A DNA stretch of 64,000 bases, taken from Bryopsis sp. KO-2023. Lineage: Eukaryota; Chlorophyta; Ulvophyceae; Bryopsidales; Bryopsidaceae. Within the stretch, counting starts at the first letter, position 1. Each line of letters opens with the position of its first letter. Positions 29,245 through 37,165 of this stretch are shown one piece after another. Below the pieces are notes generated by a model. The model ran no database searches. It was not told the DNA's origin and was given only the letters and a program-made list of their open reading frames with translations. Location of the stretch: positions 2,790,001-2,854,000 of the forward strand of contig BSYQ01000005.1 in assembly GCA_030272585.1 (NCBI GenBank). Direction: 5' to 3'. A program made the position numbers and the translations under genes.

Positions 29245-29316
29245 CGCCGTTGCCGGGAAATGAACCCGGGTCTCCTGCGTGACAGGCAGGAATACTGACC
29301 ACTATACTACAACGAC
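29245..29316 (-). tRNA. tRNA-Asp(GTC), T-loop variant, unit 5
   Basis: Carries the same A58 replacement as unit 4. Confidence 0.85.
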
Positions 29317-29424
29317 CCGATCACGACGATGAGGAGGCGACGAGGCCGGTGACGAGGCTGGTGACGAGGCTGATGATGAGGCCGGTGACGAGGATGGACC
29401 ACGGGACGCCCCATGATGACGTGA

Positions 29425-29506
29425 GTTGGGGTGTCCGAGTGGTCAAGGAGGTGGACTAGAAATCCACTGGGTTTATCCCGCGCAGGTTCGAATCCTGCCC
29501 TCAACG
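29425..29506 (+). tRNA. tRNA-Ser(AGA), unit 5
   Basis: Complete, 82 nt. Confidence 0.95.
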
Positions 29507-29564
29507 AGGCGAGTGTTGAGTTCGCAAACGGAGGGGGTTTCGGAAAGGTTGCGAAAAGGTACGT

Positions 29565-29647
29565 TGTGGTGAGTGGGATTCGAACCCACGCTCGTCTCCG
29601 AACTAGAACCTGAATCTAGCGCCTTGGACCAACTCGGCCATCACCAC
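29565..29647 (-). tRNA. tRNA-Leu(CAG), unit 5
   Basis: Complete, 83 nt. Confidence 0.95.
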
Positions 29648-29764
29648 ACGATCAGACCTAGGGAGCCCCTCCCCACGAGGGCCCCGCCCCGGACCGGGGT
29701 CGGAACGGTGGAAGACGGCGCCGAGGAGCACTCCGACATCGTCGGCACGAAAACGTTTTCCGTG

Positions 29765-29850
29765 GCCTCGGTGGCGCAGTCGGTTAGCGCGTCGGTCTCA
29801 TAACCTCGTGAGCCATCCGGAGGTCACCAGTTCGATCCTGGTCCGGGGCA
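29765..29850 (+). tRNA. tRNA-Met(CAT) with intron, unit 5
   Basis: Complete, 86 nt. Confidence 0.93.
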
Positions 29851-29916
29851 CTCCTCTTCTTTTCGGTCGAAGGAGAGCATCGCGCACACGAAAAAATGGA
29901 ACGATCGGGGCACGCT

Positions 29917-29989
29917 CACACCCGGCGGGACTCGAACCCGCAACCCCCAGATTAGAAGTCTGGTGCGCTATCCATTGCGCCACGGGTGC
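29917..29989 (-). tRNA. tRNA-Arg(TCT), unit 5
   Basis: Complete, 73 nt. Confidence 0.94.
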
Positions 29990-30122
29990 TCACGAGGGAT
30001 GTTTCCCCGCGAGGCCGCAACGAGCGGCGAAAAGAAGGACAAGAGGGGGGAAAACGGGTGGGCCGTGGCGTTTCCACGTCGACCCCCACGGGGAACGACT
30101 CGTGATGACTCATTCTGAATGA

Positions 30123-30196
30123 GCCCGCTTAGCTCAGATGGCCAGAGCGCGCCCTTCGTAAGGGCGAGGCCGAGAGTTCGACTCTCTCAGTGGGCA
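30123..30196 (+). tRNA. tRNA-Thr(CGT), unit 5
   Basis: Complete, 74 nt. Confidence 0.95.
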
Positions 30197-30274
30197 ACCC
30201 TCCTTTTCCTCGCGGGGCAAATTTCGCCACGAACGAGGGGCCCCGAGATCGGAACGCGACAAAGGCATCGCGTC

Positions 30275-30346
30275 GGGATGTTGGTCTAGTGGTATGATTC
30301 TCGCTTCGGGTGCGAGAGGTCCCGAGTTCGATTCCCGGACATCCCC
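30275..30346 (+). tRNA. tRNA-Pro(CGG), unit 5
   Basis: Complete, 72 nt. Confidence 0.95.
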
Positions 30347-30548
30347 CTCCCTCCATCGTCTCTTTCTCGGATCTCAGAGATCTTTTTATCGGATTCCGTC
30401 GATCTTTTTCTCGGATCTTAGAGATCTTTTCTTTCCGGATCTCGGAGATTTTTTTCTCGGATCTCAGAGATCTTTTTTTTTCCGGATCTCAGAGATTTTT
30501 TCCTCGAATCTCAGAGATCTTTTCCCCAACATCGTGGCCCAAAGCTGG

Positions 30549-30622
30549 TGCCACCTGTGAGAGTCGAACTCACGGCCTTTCGCTTACAAAGCGAATGCTC
30601 TAACCATCTGAGCTAAGGTGGC
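30549..30622 (-). tRNA. tRNA-Thr(TGT), unit 5
   Basis: Complete, 74 nt. Last intact tRNA before LINE-2. Confidence 0.95.
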
Positions 30623-30729
30623 TTCGGGGTCTCGCTACTCCCGCACGTGGGCGAACGACGAGGACGGTCGCTCTCGACTTCGTTTCGGGCCCGATCGCTC
30701 CCCTCCCGTCGCATGCTTCGCGTGGCGTC

Positions 30730-30746
30730 GGACCTGTAGCTCAGTC
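30730..30746 (+). pseudogene. tRNA-Ile(TAT), 5' 17 nt, split by LINE-2
   Basis: Acceptor strand plus the start of the A box, cut after GTAGCTCAGTC (30736-30746). The same 11 bp recur at 56570-56580, where the rest of the gene continues. Confidence 0.92.
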
Positions 30747-31510
30747 CTTTTCCTTTTCCTTTTTCAATGATTACATTTCAACTAAGTCACATGGGGTACT
30801 CCATATACGACCATCAAAAATACCAACATAATAGACTGTGAAATATAAAGCCAAAATGTACTGAAAGAGAATAACCTAACTAATGTAATAACCAAAAATA
30901 TCCAACAGAAACATTGTAAGGTAAAACCACCATTTGATCCAACAGTAGATCACTAGAAAAAGCCAAAAATCAATCCCCAGTTCAAATAAAGGTAAAGAAA
31001 AAAGAAAAGGATAAGATAAAACAGCTCAAAACATGCAGGATATCATGCAGAAAAAGCCCTAAGCTAGCCTGGGTCCCATATCACTTTAAAATCCACAACA
31101 GGTCACCAAAGTGGTAAAGAAAATAACCTCCAGGCCAACTGAGAGCAGAAAATCAGCTCAGAAAAAGTAAGATAGCAGCCAAAAAGAAGATCTAAGTTTT
31201 CCCCAGACCCCTTTCAATCAAAAGCAAGAACAGGTCACCTGGGGTGAAAGAAAAAACATCCCCTGAGCTTGAAAATCAAGCAGAAAATCCCCACAAACTC
31301 AAGTACAGGCTCTGATCAAGGGCAAAAGGGCACAGCAATAGAAAAAACAGGAAAAAACAGGAAGAAACAGGTGCCCTGGTTTGCCCTCCAGAGAGAATCA
31401 GCAATAGGAAAACAGAAAGAACATGAAGAACAGGAAAAACCCTCCTCTGTAAGATCACGCTGTCTCTGTCCTTCGTCATGGTCTCCATGTAGTCTCCGTG
31501 GTGTAGTCCT
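30747..31510 (-). other. LINE-2 3' UTR and tail
   Basis: About 760 bp between the ORF2 stop and the target site. It contains a repeated AACAGGTCACC-type motif (near 31097 and 31230). On the element strand it ends GAAAAAGGAAAAGGAAAAG, joined directly to the tRNA-Ile target. Confidence 0.7.
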
Positions 31511-33910
31511 TTACCCCGGCGTCTCCCCCTGTGCCTGACGTTCCCTCTCCGCGAGCAGCTGTCGTCGTCGTCCCATCAGTAACCGAATGATGGAGATTAT
31601 CTGACGAATTTCCAGTTCCGCGAAGAAAGCTGGAAGGGAGCGCGTGGACAGCGCGAGCATGGGCGCACAGTCGGCATGTTCTTGGCGAGTGTCCTCGTAC
31701 GCGCTGCAGGTAAACAGCAGATGGCTTCGGCTCTCGACTGCGCGTTGCGCGCAAAGGGTACAGGTTCGACGACTGGGGGCGATTCTGTCGAGACGTCCTG
31801 TGTGATCGTGTAGTACGGTCACACCTGCCCGGAAGTTCACGTACACAGTCATGTCGGCACGATTTATAATGTGGGTCAACCCCGGGTTCAACAGTCCATC
31901 TGGATTCAGGAGACGGTACGACGAAATCAATGATCCCACTGGCTGCGCGTAGTAGTAAGCGCGATGTTGCTCCTTCCATGCTGACACATCCAACGCGACA
32001 TTCATCCCTGGCCACGTGCACCCCGGTAATTCGTAGATGCGGCGAACATGATGCATCCAGCTTAGAGAACGTGGATACGACGCTGTAGAGAGGCCGACAT
32101 AGAGACGTCGGAGTATCGACGTGGGCCGCTGTTCGCATCTTTTGATCATCCAGTTGTAGAACTTGAGTGTGAGGAGGGAAAATGCTGCCTCCAGGGTCGT
32201 CTGCCCCAATTCCTCTCTGACGATCGCCTCCGGGACGGTCGGAAACGCACACAGAATGCGTCGGAATGCTCGCGCCCTCGTAGTCTCCAGTTTCGCAATC
32301 ACATTCGCCGGAGCGAATGGGAACCAGATCTCCGCAGCGAATTGGATTTTGGATGTGGCCATGGTTGTGACCAGGTGTGATCCGATTTTTGGATTAATCA
32401 CACCACATCGCTGTAGTCGGGCCAACAGCTGCTGAATCGATTTAGCAAGAGAGTCACACATCACCTCCATGTGCTTGCGTAATCCTGTTCCCGTTGCTTC
32501 CAGTGTAACCCCAAGGTATCGTACTTCCTGCTTTGTGTCCAGCACCCTGCCGTGGTGGTTAACCTGTAACCCCTTCGTGTGTCGTCCCCCCGCAAACAGC
32601 TGCAGCTTGTCCAGGTTTTGCTCCAGTCCCCAATCCGAGCCGAAAGCGTCGACCGCGTCCAGTGCGGGGGAAATGCCCAGGTTAGACTCCAATGGGAGCG
32701 CGGTGTCGTCAGCGAAGAAGAGTGAATCCAGGGGGGCCGGGCCAGAGTCCGAGGGGAGAGAGGGGAGACGGGGGTAGGGGAGGGGAAGCGACGCCAGGAG
32801 GTCGTGGAGATGGTCGTGATATAGCAGGTATAACGTCGGTGACAGGGGACAACCCTGACGAACTCCGCGAGCATGCCGAATGAGCGGAGAGGGACCTTGG
32901 GGAGTAATCACGGAGAACCACGAGTCCTCGAATAGGGTAAAAACTCCGGTAATAAATGCCCTTGGTGCTCCCAGTTCTTCCAATGTTTCCCACAGAAGGT
33001 TTTGATAGGGGGAGTCAAATGCTTGTTTGATGTCCAGCAACAGGAGGAAAAAGTGCTTCAGAGTGTGCTTTGCATTTTGTAGCAGGTGAATTACCAACAG
33101 CATCCAGGCAGAGCCTCGCATTCCTGGGGAGAAGCCAGCCTGTCCATCCCAGAGCACCGGTCCAAGGTGTCGCTGCAGCCTCTCCAGAAATAGGTAAGCC
33201 ACCCATTTGTAGATCAAATTGGAAACAGCAATCGGTCGATAGGAAGCTGGGTGATCTGCTGGTTTCCCTGGTTTGAGAATCGGCTTCAGTGTGAAGGATG
33301 TCCATTGTTTGGGAAGTTTATGTCCTCTTAGCAAATTGTTTGCCCCCTGCAGGATCAATGGCAGCCAGCGAAATCGGAGCAGAGCAATGCTGGAGTGAGA
33401 CAAGGCATCAGGACCTGCTGCTGCTTGACTTTGGAGAGCTTGGAACGCTTTGATGCCCTCTTCCCCGGTGAAGTCACCAAACTCCATGGAAATCCATTGC
33501 CTGTTGTGCTTGTATCCCTCCCTTGTTGGCCAATCCTTGGTTGCTGGAGCAAATTTGACTTGATAATAGTGAATCCAATCCTCCATGGTAATTGAATCCT
33601 GTCCCTCCCCTCCTTCTCCATCATTCTGCCAACCTGGATCTGTTTGAAACAGTCGGTAAAACCGACCCGGTGATTGATAGTAGCTGGTCTGGAGCAGTCT
33701 GGTCATCCCTGTTTGGTGGTCGACTTTTGTTTGTCGGAGGGCTCTGAGATATCCATTGCGGGTGGTGGCCAACTCTTGTCGAATGTTTGTGTTTGCAGGG
33801 TGTCTTCGTAGCCGAGCCTGGATCCGCCTGAAGGAACGTCGGAGAGCAACCAACTGTGGGGTAAATGCTGGAACGAATGGGGAGGAACGAGGGGCCGGAG
33901 GGGGGGCTGG
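31511..33910 (-). CDS. LINE-2 ORF2, reverse transcriptase and C-terminal part
   Basis: About 800 codons on the minus strand, cut upstream at 33910 by the G1 insertion. The upstream part continues as the endonuclease at 42923-43768. Reverse-transcriptase blocks are in order and intact: SYRPIAVSNLIYK, LLLDIKQAFDS with the first catalytic Asp, GVRQGCPLSP, then FFADDTAL with the catalytic Asp pair (plus-strand ~32704-32721). The C-terminus has a Cys/His cluster (CTLCAQRAVESRSH...C, ~31700-31770) like the zinc knuckle of L1-type ORF2 proteins. No frameshift was seen, so the coding sequence was in good condition when G1 landed. Confidence 0.9.
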   Translation of the reverse strand, partial: PAPPPAPRSSPFVPAFTPQLVALRRSFRRIQARLRRHPANTNIRQELATTRNGYLRALRQTKVDHQTGMTRLLQTSYYQSPGRFYRLFQTDPGWQNDGEGGEGQDSITMEDWIHYYQVKFAPATKDWPTREGYKHNRQWISMEFGDFTGEEGIKAFQALQSQAAAGPDALSHSSIALLRFRWLPLILQGANNLLRGHKLPKQWTSFTLKPILKPGKPADHPASYRPIAVSNLIYKWVAYLFLERLQRHLGPVLWDGQAGFSPGMRGSAWMLLVIHLLQNAKHTLKHFFLLLLDIKQAFDSPYQNLLWETLEELGAPRAFITGVFTLFEDSWFSVITPQGPSPLIRHARGVRQGCPLSPTLYLLYHDHLHDLLASLPLPYPRLPSLPSDSGPAPLDSLFFADDTALPLESNLGISPALDAVDAFGSDWGLEQNLDKLQLFAGGRHTKGLQVNHHGRVLDTKQEVRYLGVTLEATGTGLRKHMEVMCDSLAKSIQQLLARLQRCGVINPKIGSHLVTTMATSKIQFAAEIWFPFAPANVIAKLETTRARAFRRILCAFPTVPEAIVREELGQTTLEAAFSLLTLKFYNWMIKRCEQRPTSILRRLYVGLSTASYPRSLSWMHHVRRIYELPGCTWPGMNVALDVSAWKEQHRAYYYAQPVGSLISSYRLLNPDGLLNPGLTHIINRADMTVYVNFRAGVTVLHDHTGRLDRIAPSRRTCTLCAQRAVESRSHLLFTCSAYEDTRQEHADCAPMLALSTRSLPAFFAELEIRQIISIIRLLMGRRRQLLAERERQAQGETPG
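33906..33910. repeat. Left 5-bp target duplication of G1
   Basis: GCTGG, repeated at 42923-42927. Five bp is the usual duplication of Ty3/gypsy integrases. Confidence 0.9.
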
Positions 33911-34333
33911 TGTTAGTCTTTTAGCGCTATACGAGGTAGTTTGGGATAGAGCCGAGGGTGGCTGACGCATGTGGGTTCACGAGTAAGACAGATTAGACCC
34001 AGAGTTTGGGGCATGCGTCAGCGTACTACACTTAGGGGTACTTAAGAGGCCCACTCGTTGTTTTGATACTCATAGTTACTTTGTAAGAACTCGGGATTCG
34101 TGGGATTGGTGTGTTCCCGCTTGTGTGTGTGTTTGTGTGTGTGTGTGTGTTAAGTGTTTGCCTGACGCAATCACTTCCCAACCCAAGTGCTCTAGTAGCG
34201 TTCACAACCGCGCTAGCTAGAGAGTTGTCTAAAGCAACAAACCCCACAAGTATACTTGCGTTAGCCAGCAAGTTATCACGAATCCAACCAACACAGCCGA
34301 CCACTATTGCGTCACCCACAAGCTTCACTATCA
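33911..34333 (+). repeat. G1 5' LTR
   Basis: Starts TGTTAGTC and ends CACTATCA. Includes a (TG)n microsatellite around 34122-34150. Confidence 0.95.
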
Positions 34334-34334
34334 A

Positions 34335-34347
34335 TTGGTTTCGGAGC
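34335..34347 (+). other. G1 primer-binding site
   Basis: TTGGTTTCGGAGC starts one base after the LTR. The complement TGGTTTCGGAGC would pair with a tRNA ending GCTCCGAAACCA. None of the tRNAs in this window ends that way. G2 has the same word. Confidence 0.7.
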
Positions 34348-34478
34348 GAGGCAAGAACTTTAAGTTCTTGAGATCGAAACTTGTGAACGTGGCGCAACAA
34401 ACGTTTTTGTTTGTTTGTTTGGTAGAGAGAAACTCCAACCGTGGTTGTTGAGTACTCCCAAATAGTGGCTGAGAGACC

Positions 34479-37130
34479 ATGGCTGACCGTGAACACGCAT
34501 TGGCAGTGCGCGAGCCTCAAGTTGAAGAGCCAGGGATTGAACCTGAGTTCGATGAGGAATTGCCTGACGCACCCAATGTTGTGTACCAACAAATAAACGT
34601 CCAGAATATCCACAATGTCCAGCAAGCAGCTGTCGACATAGACATGGGAGCTGATGCGGAAGCCTTAAGAGAGGATGTGGATGCGGTCCATGACCGTGTG
34701 GACGATTTAGCCCACGGGCTAAGGGGTCACCTGCAGCAAGTTGACCAGACACTGGGGCAGAGGCTAGCCCATACTGAGGCCTCTGTGTCGAACCAACTGG
34801 CTGGCGCATCAGAGGTGATCGGGCAGGCGCTGGAAACACAGCACCAGCATGCGCAACAGGTTGAGGCCACACAGCATGCGGTGGTGTCGCAACAGGAGAA
34901 GCTGGAGTCAGTAGCGGCTCAACATAGTCGATACGAGCAGAGGCTATTACGCCAAGATATCGACCATAGAAAAGAAAGAGCCGAGATCAAAGCTTCTGTG
35001 GACGCAATAACGAGGAGAATGGATGCCGCAGACATTCTAGCGGACTCTCGTTTTGCTGACCTAAAAGAAACGGCTGAAGCATCAGCACTTCAGTTAAAAC
35101 AACTCTCCGAGTTATCCCTTGTTCAAGGGCGGAGAATTGAAGGCTTATTAGGAACTGTTGCGGATTCCAACGAAAAAGTCGAACGGACTCTAGAATTGTT
35201 TCGGGAGTCCTTGCATAAACAAGGTGCTGAGGTGAAGCGTTTGCAGAGCTCAAGAGTAGCAATTCAAAAAGATTTGATTGCCTTGGAGAAAAAGGCATCC
35301 AAAACCTGGGATCAGCAGCAAGATGCAGCTGATGTGGTTGCCTTAAGATTATCTGGCCTGGAACAAAGCATGGAGGATGTGAGTGGCGGAAGTCAGAGTG
35401 CCCAAAGTGGAAGTGATGCTCGAGCAGTATCACCAGAGCGGGAAGAATCAACTTCTCCTGAGCCTGAGGACTCAGCCTTTGGGATGCCGCTGCCGAAGAA
35501 ATCAGTAAAGCAGTTGGCTGCATCATGGCCGCCACTAGACCAGAGCTTCGCGGTAGGAATGGTTGGGGCAGGAACCGCAACAATACCAGCTCCTCCAGCA
35601 GTACAGGCCGAGGAGGGTGAAATTGTTGCTGCAGAAGCACCACCATGCACTGCAGTGGACAGCGCACCAGACGCTGATTTCACATTCCCTCAGTTGATAC
35701 CTCCAAGTACAAGAGCTCAGCCTGGAGTACGCATCTCAGAACCCGACTCTGCCGATGGATCACGTAGACCCACACGAACTAACCCAAGAGTTCTCTCCTC
35801 AGCAGAAGTGTTATATCAAATTGACCTTGAGCGTGCTAAGGCACAGGTCAGAGAAGAGAAAGGAAAAGAACCCATGCAGATCCCCACACGTACTGGAAGA
35901 TTGGGACTTGGGTTAAGTGCTTTGGGAGCAAGGGTAGAAAATAATCCCTTTGCTGCACTTGGTTCATATGAGTCTACTGGTGGACCCAGTCGAGTTCCGC
36001 GTATGCGTGGAAACTTTGGAGACCCTGGTGATGACGACCCAGATGATGATGGCGGTGATGATTACCGCGACAGACGAAACCGCCCACCTTCCCGCATTCC
36101 AGGTGCGCCTGATGGCGGAGGAGGTGGTGGCGGCGGTGGAGATGGTGGAGGCGGTGGACCTCCCGGTGGACCTCCTGGTGGAGGTGGAGGTGGAGGTGGC
36201 GCTGGACCAGCAGGCCCAGGACCTCCTAGGCAAGGACAGTGGTTGCCTAGCACCGTCAAGTTGCAAATGCCTCGCGCATTTAACGGAAGTGGAGAACCAA
36301 AAGCCCGTAAATGGCAAGTGCTCATGACGCGGTACTTGAGAACCTGCGGAGTGCATGAAGCACAGTGGCAATCGATTATGGCCACTAACCTTTATGGGGC
36401 TGCCTCGGATTGGTTAACGATGCAAGAGTTGAAAATTCACCGAGGTGAAAGACCACCCTTCCGTGACTGGATGGACTTCATGGATGGCTTAGCTACAGCT
36501 TTCGAATTCTCTAGTGATCGAGACGAAGCGTGGCGTGACCTCCACAAACTTAAGCAGACTGGAACAGTGAAACAGTTTGTAAAAGAGTTTCAGCGTTTGG
36601 TCTTGAGAATTCCAGACCTCGAAGAGGATCACCAGTATTTGCTCTTCGTTGATGGACTCAAGAGTGAAGTTCAGAAGCTGGTCGCTGCAACGGTACCTCG
36701 AGATGTCGAGGCTGCCATCATATCCGCCGAACGATTGGAAGCCCTTGGAGTTGGAACACAAGGCCAAGGAGGGCAGACCAATCCGAAAAAGAAAGGAGTC
36801 TGGCGTGGTGGAAGAAAGAAGAAAGGCCAGAATCAGGGTCAGCAGCAGCAGAACCCTACACCACCAGCCCAAGCACCACCACAAGCTGCCGCAGGGGTGC
36901 AACAGCAGCAGCAACAGCAACAAGGACGAGGAGGAGGACGTGGTGGTGGTGGACGTGGACGCGGTGGTGGTAACCGTGGAAGAGGACAAGCCAATCAGGG
37001 AAGACAGAACCCCCAAGGGGGAGGGGGCTATCATTGTTATCTTTGTGGAAAGAAGGGTCACCCTGTGAGGCAATGTCCTAAGTTAGAGGAGGTGAAAAAC
37101 CTCCCTAATGTAAAACAAATGTTAAACTGA
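34479..37130 (+). CDS. gag: G1 Gag
   Basis: 883 residues from ATG 34479 (ACCATGG, a strong start context). Residues ~60-280 are predicted long coiled coil. Then come acidic and Pro/Gly-rich linkers (a Gly-rich block ~545-580), and a retrotransposon Gag capsid-like domain (~590-760) with KWQVLMTRYLRTCGV and WRDLHKLKQTGTVKQFVKEF. A basic Arg/Gly/Gln-rich nucleocapsid follows with one CCHC knuckle, CYLCGKKGHPVRQC (853-866). It forms the virus-like particle and binds element RNA. The stop TGA lies directly after a -1 slippery heptamer. Confidence 0.93.
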   Translation: MADREHALAVREPQVEEPGIEPEFDEELPDAPNVVYQQINVQNIHNVQQAAVDIDMGADAEALREDVDAVHDRVDDLAHGLRGHLQQVDQTLGQRLAHTEASVSNQLAGASEVIGQALETQHQHAQQVEATQHAVVSQQEKLESVAAQHSRYEQRLLRQDIDHRKERAEIKASVDAITRRMDAADILADSRFADLKETAEASALQLKQLSELSLVQGRRIEGLLGTVADSNEKVERTLELFRESLHKQGAEVKRLQSSRVAIQKDLIALEKKASKTWDQQQDAADVVALRLSGLEQSMEDVSGGSQSAQSGSDARAVSPEREESTSPEPEDSAFGMPLPKKSVKQLAASWPPLDQSFAVGMVGAGTATIPAPPAVQAEEGEIVAAEAPPCTAVDSAPDADFTFPQLIPPSTRAQPGVRISEPDSADGSRRPTRTNPRVLSSAEVLYQIDLERAKAQVREEKGKEPMQIPTRTGRLGLGLSALGARVENNPFAALGSYESTGGPSRVPRMRGNFGDPGDDDPDDDGGDDYRDRRNRPPSRIPGAPDGGGGGGGGGDGGGGGPPGGPPGGGGGGGGAGPAGPGPPRQGQWLPSTVKLQMPRAFNGSGEPKARKWQVLMTRYLRTCGVHEAQWQSIMATNLYGAASDWLTMQELKIHRGERPPFRDWMDFMDGLATAFEFSSDRDEAWRDLHKLKQTGTVKQFVKEFQRLVLRIPDLEEDHQYLLFVDGLKSEVQKLVAATVPRDVEAAIISAERLEALGVGTQGQGGQTNPKKKGVWRGGRKKKGQNQGQQQQNPTPPAQAPPQAAAGVQQQQQQQQGRGGGRGGGGRGRGGGNRGRGQANQGRQNPQGGGGYHCYLCGKKGHPVRQCPKLEEVKNLPNVKQMLN

Positions 37131-37165
37131 CCGCCAGGCAGGAAACTGCTTCGTCTGAGCCTGGC
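37121..37165 (+). promoter_or_regulatory. G1 gag-pol -1 frameshift signal
   Basis: The slippery word G-TTA-AAC (37121-37127) is in the gag frame immediately before the TGA. After a 5-nt spacer comes a 7-bp stem GCCAGGC (37133-37139) pairing with GCCTGGC (37159-37165) across a 19-nt loop. The pol frame is open from 37109 and overlaps gag by only 22 nt, so a -1 shift here fuses Gag and Pol. Confidence 0.75.

Larger units (their letters stand above)
12628..30746. repeat. Tandem tRNA gene array, 2,955-bp unit, units 1-5
   Basis: tRNA-Ser(CGA) starts recur at 23199, 26154 and 29109, exactly 2,955 bp apart. Units 3, 4 and 5 differ at only a handful of bases. Units 1 and 2 carry small indels, and unit 2 also carries the CACTA-like insertion. 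The array continues at 56570-57927 beyond LINE-2 and before position 102. Within the unit, genes alternate strands and are separated by 50-250 bp spacers. This looks like ongoing unequal exchange homogenising a multigene tRNA locus. Confidence 0.95.

Noticed and set aside
12628-30746. Organelle or phage/giant-virus tRNA cluster
   Set aside because: The plant-type intron in tRNA-Met(CAT), eukaryotic internal promoter boxes, T-run terminators and surrounding retrotransposons point to a nuclear locus.
36062-36385. Pro-rich minus frame in G1 gag
   Set aside because: It is the antisense of the Gly-rich linker of Gag.
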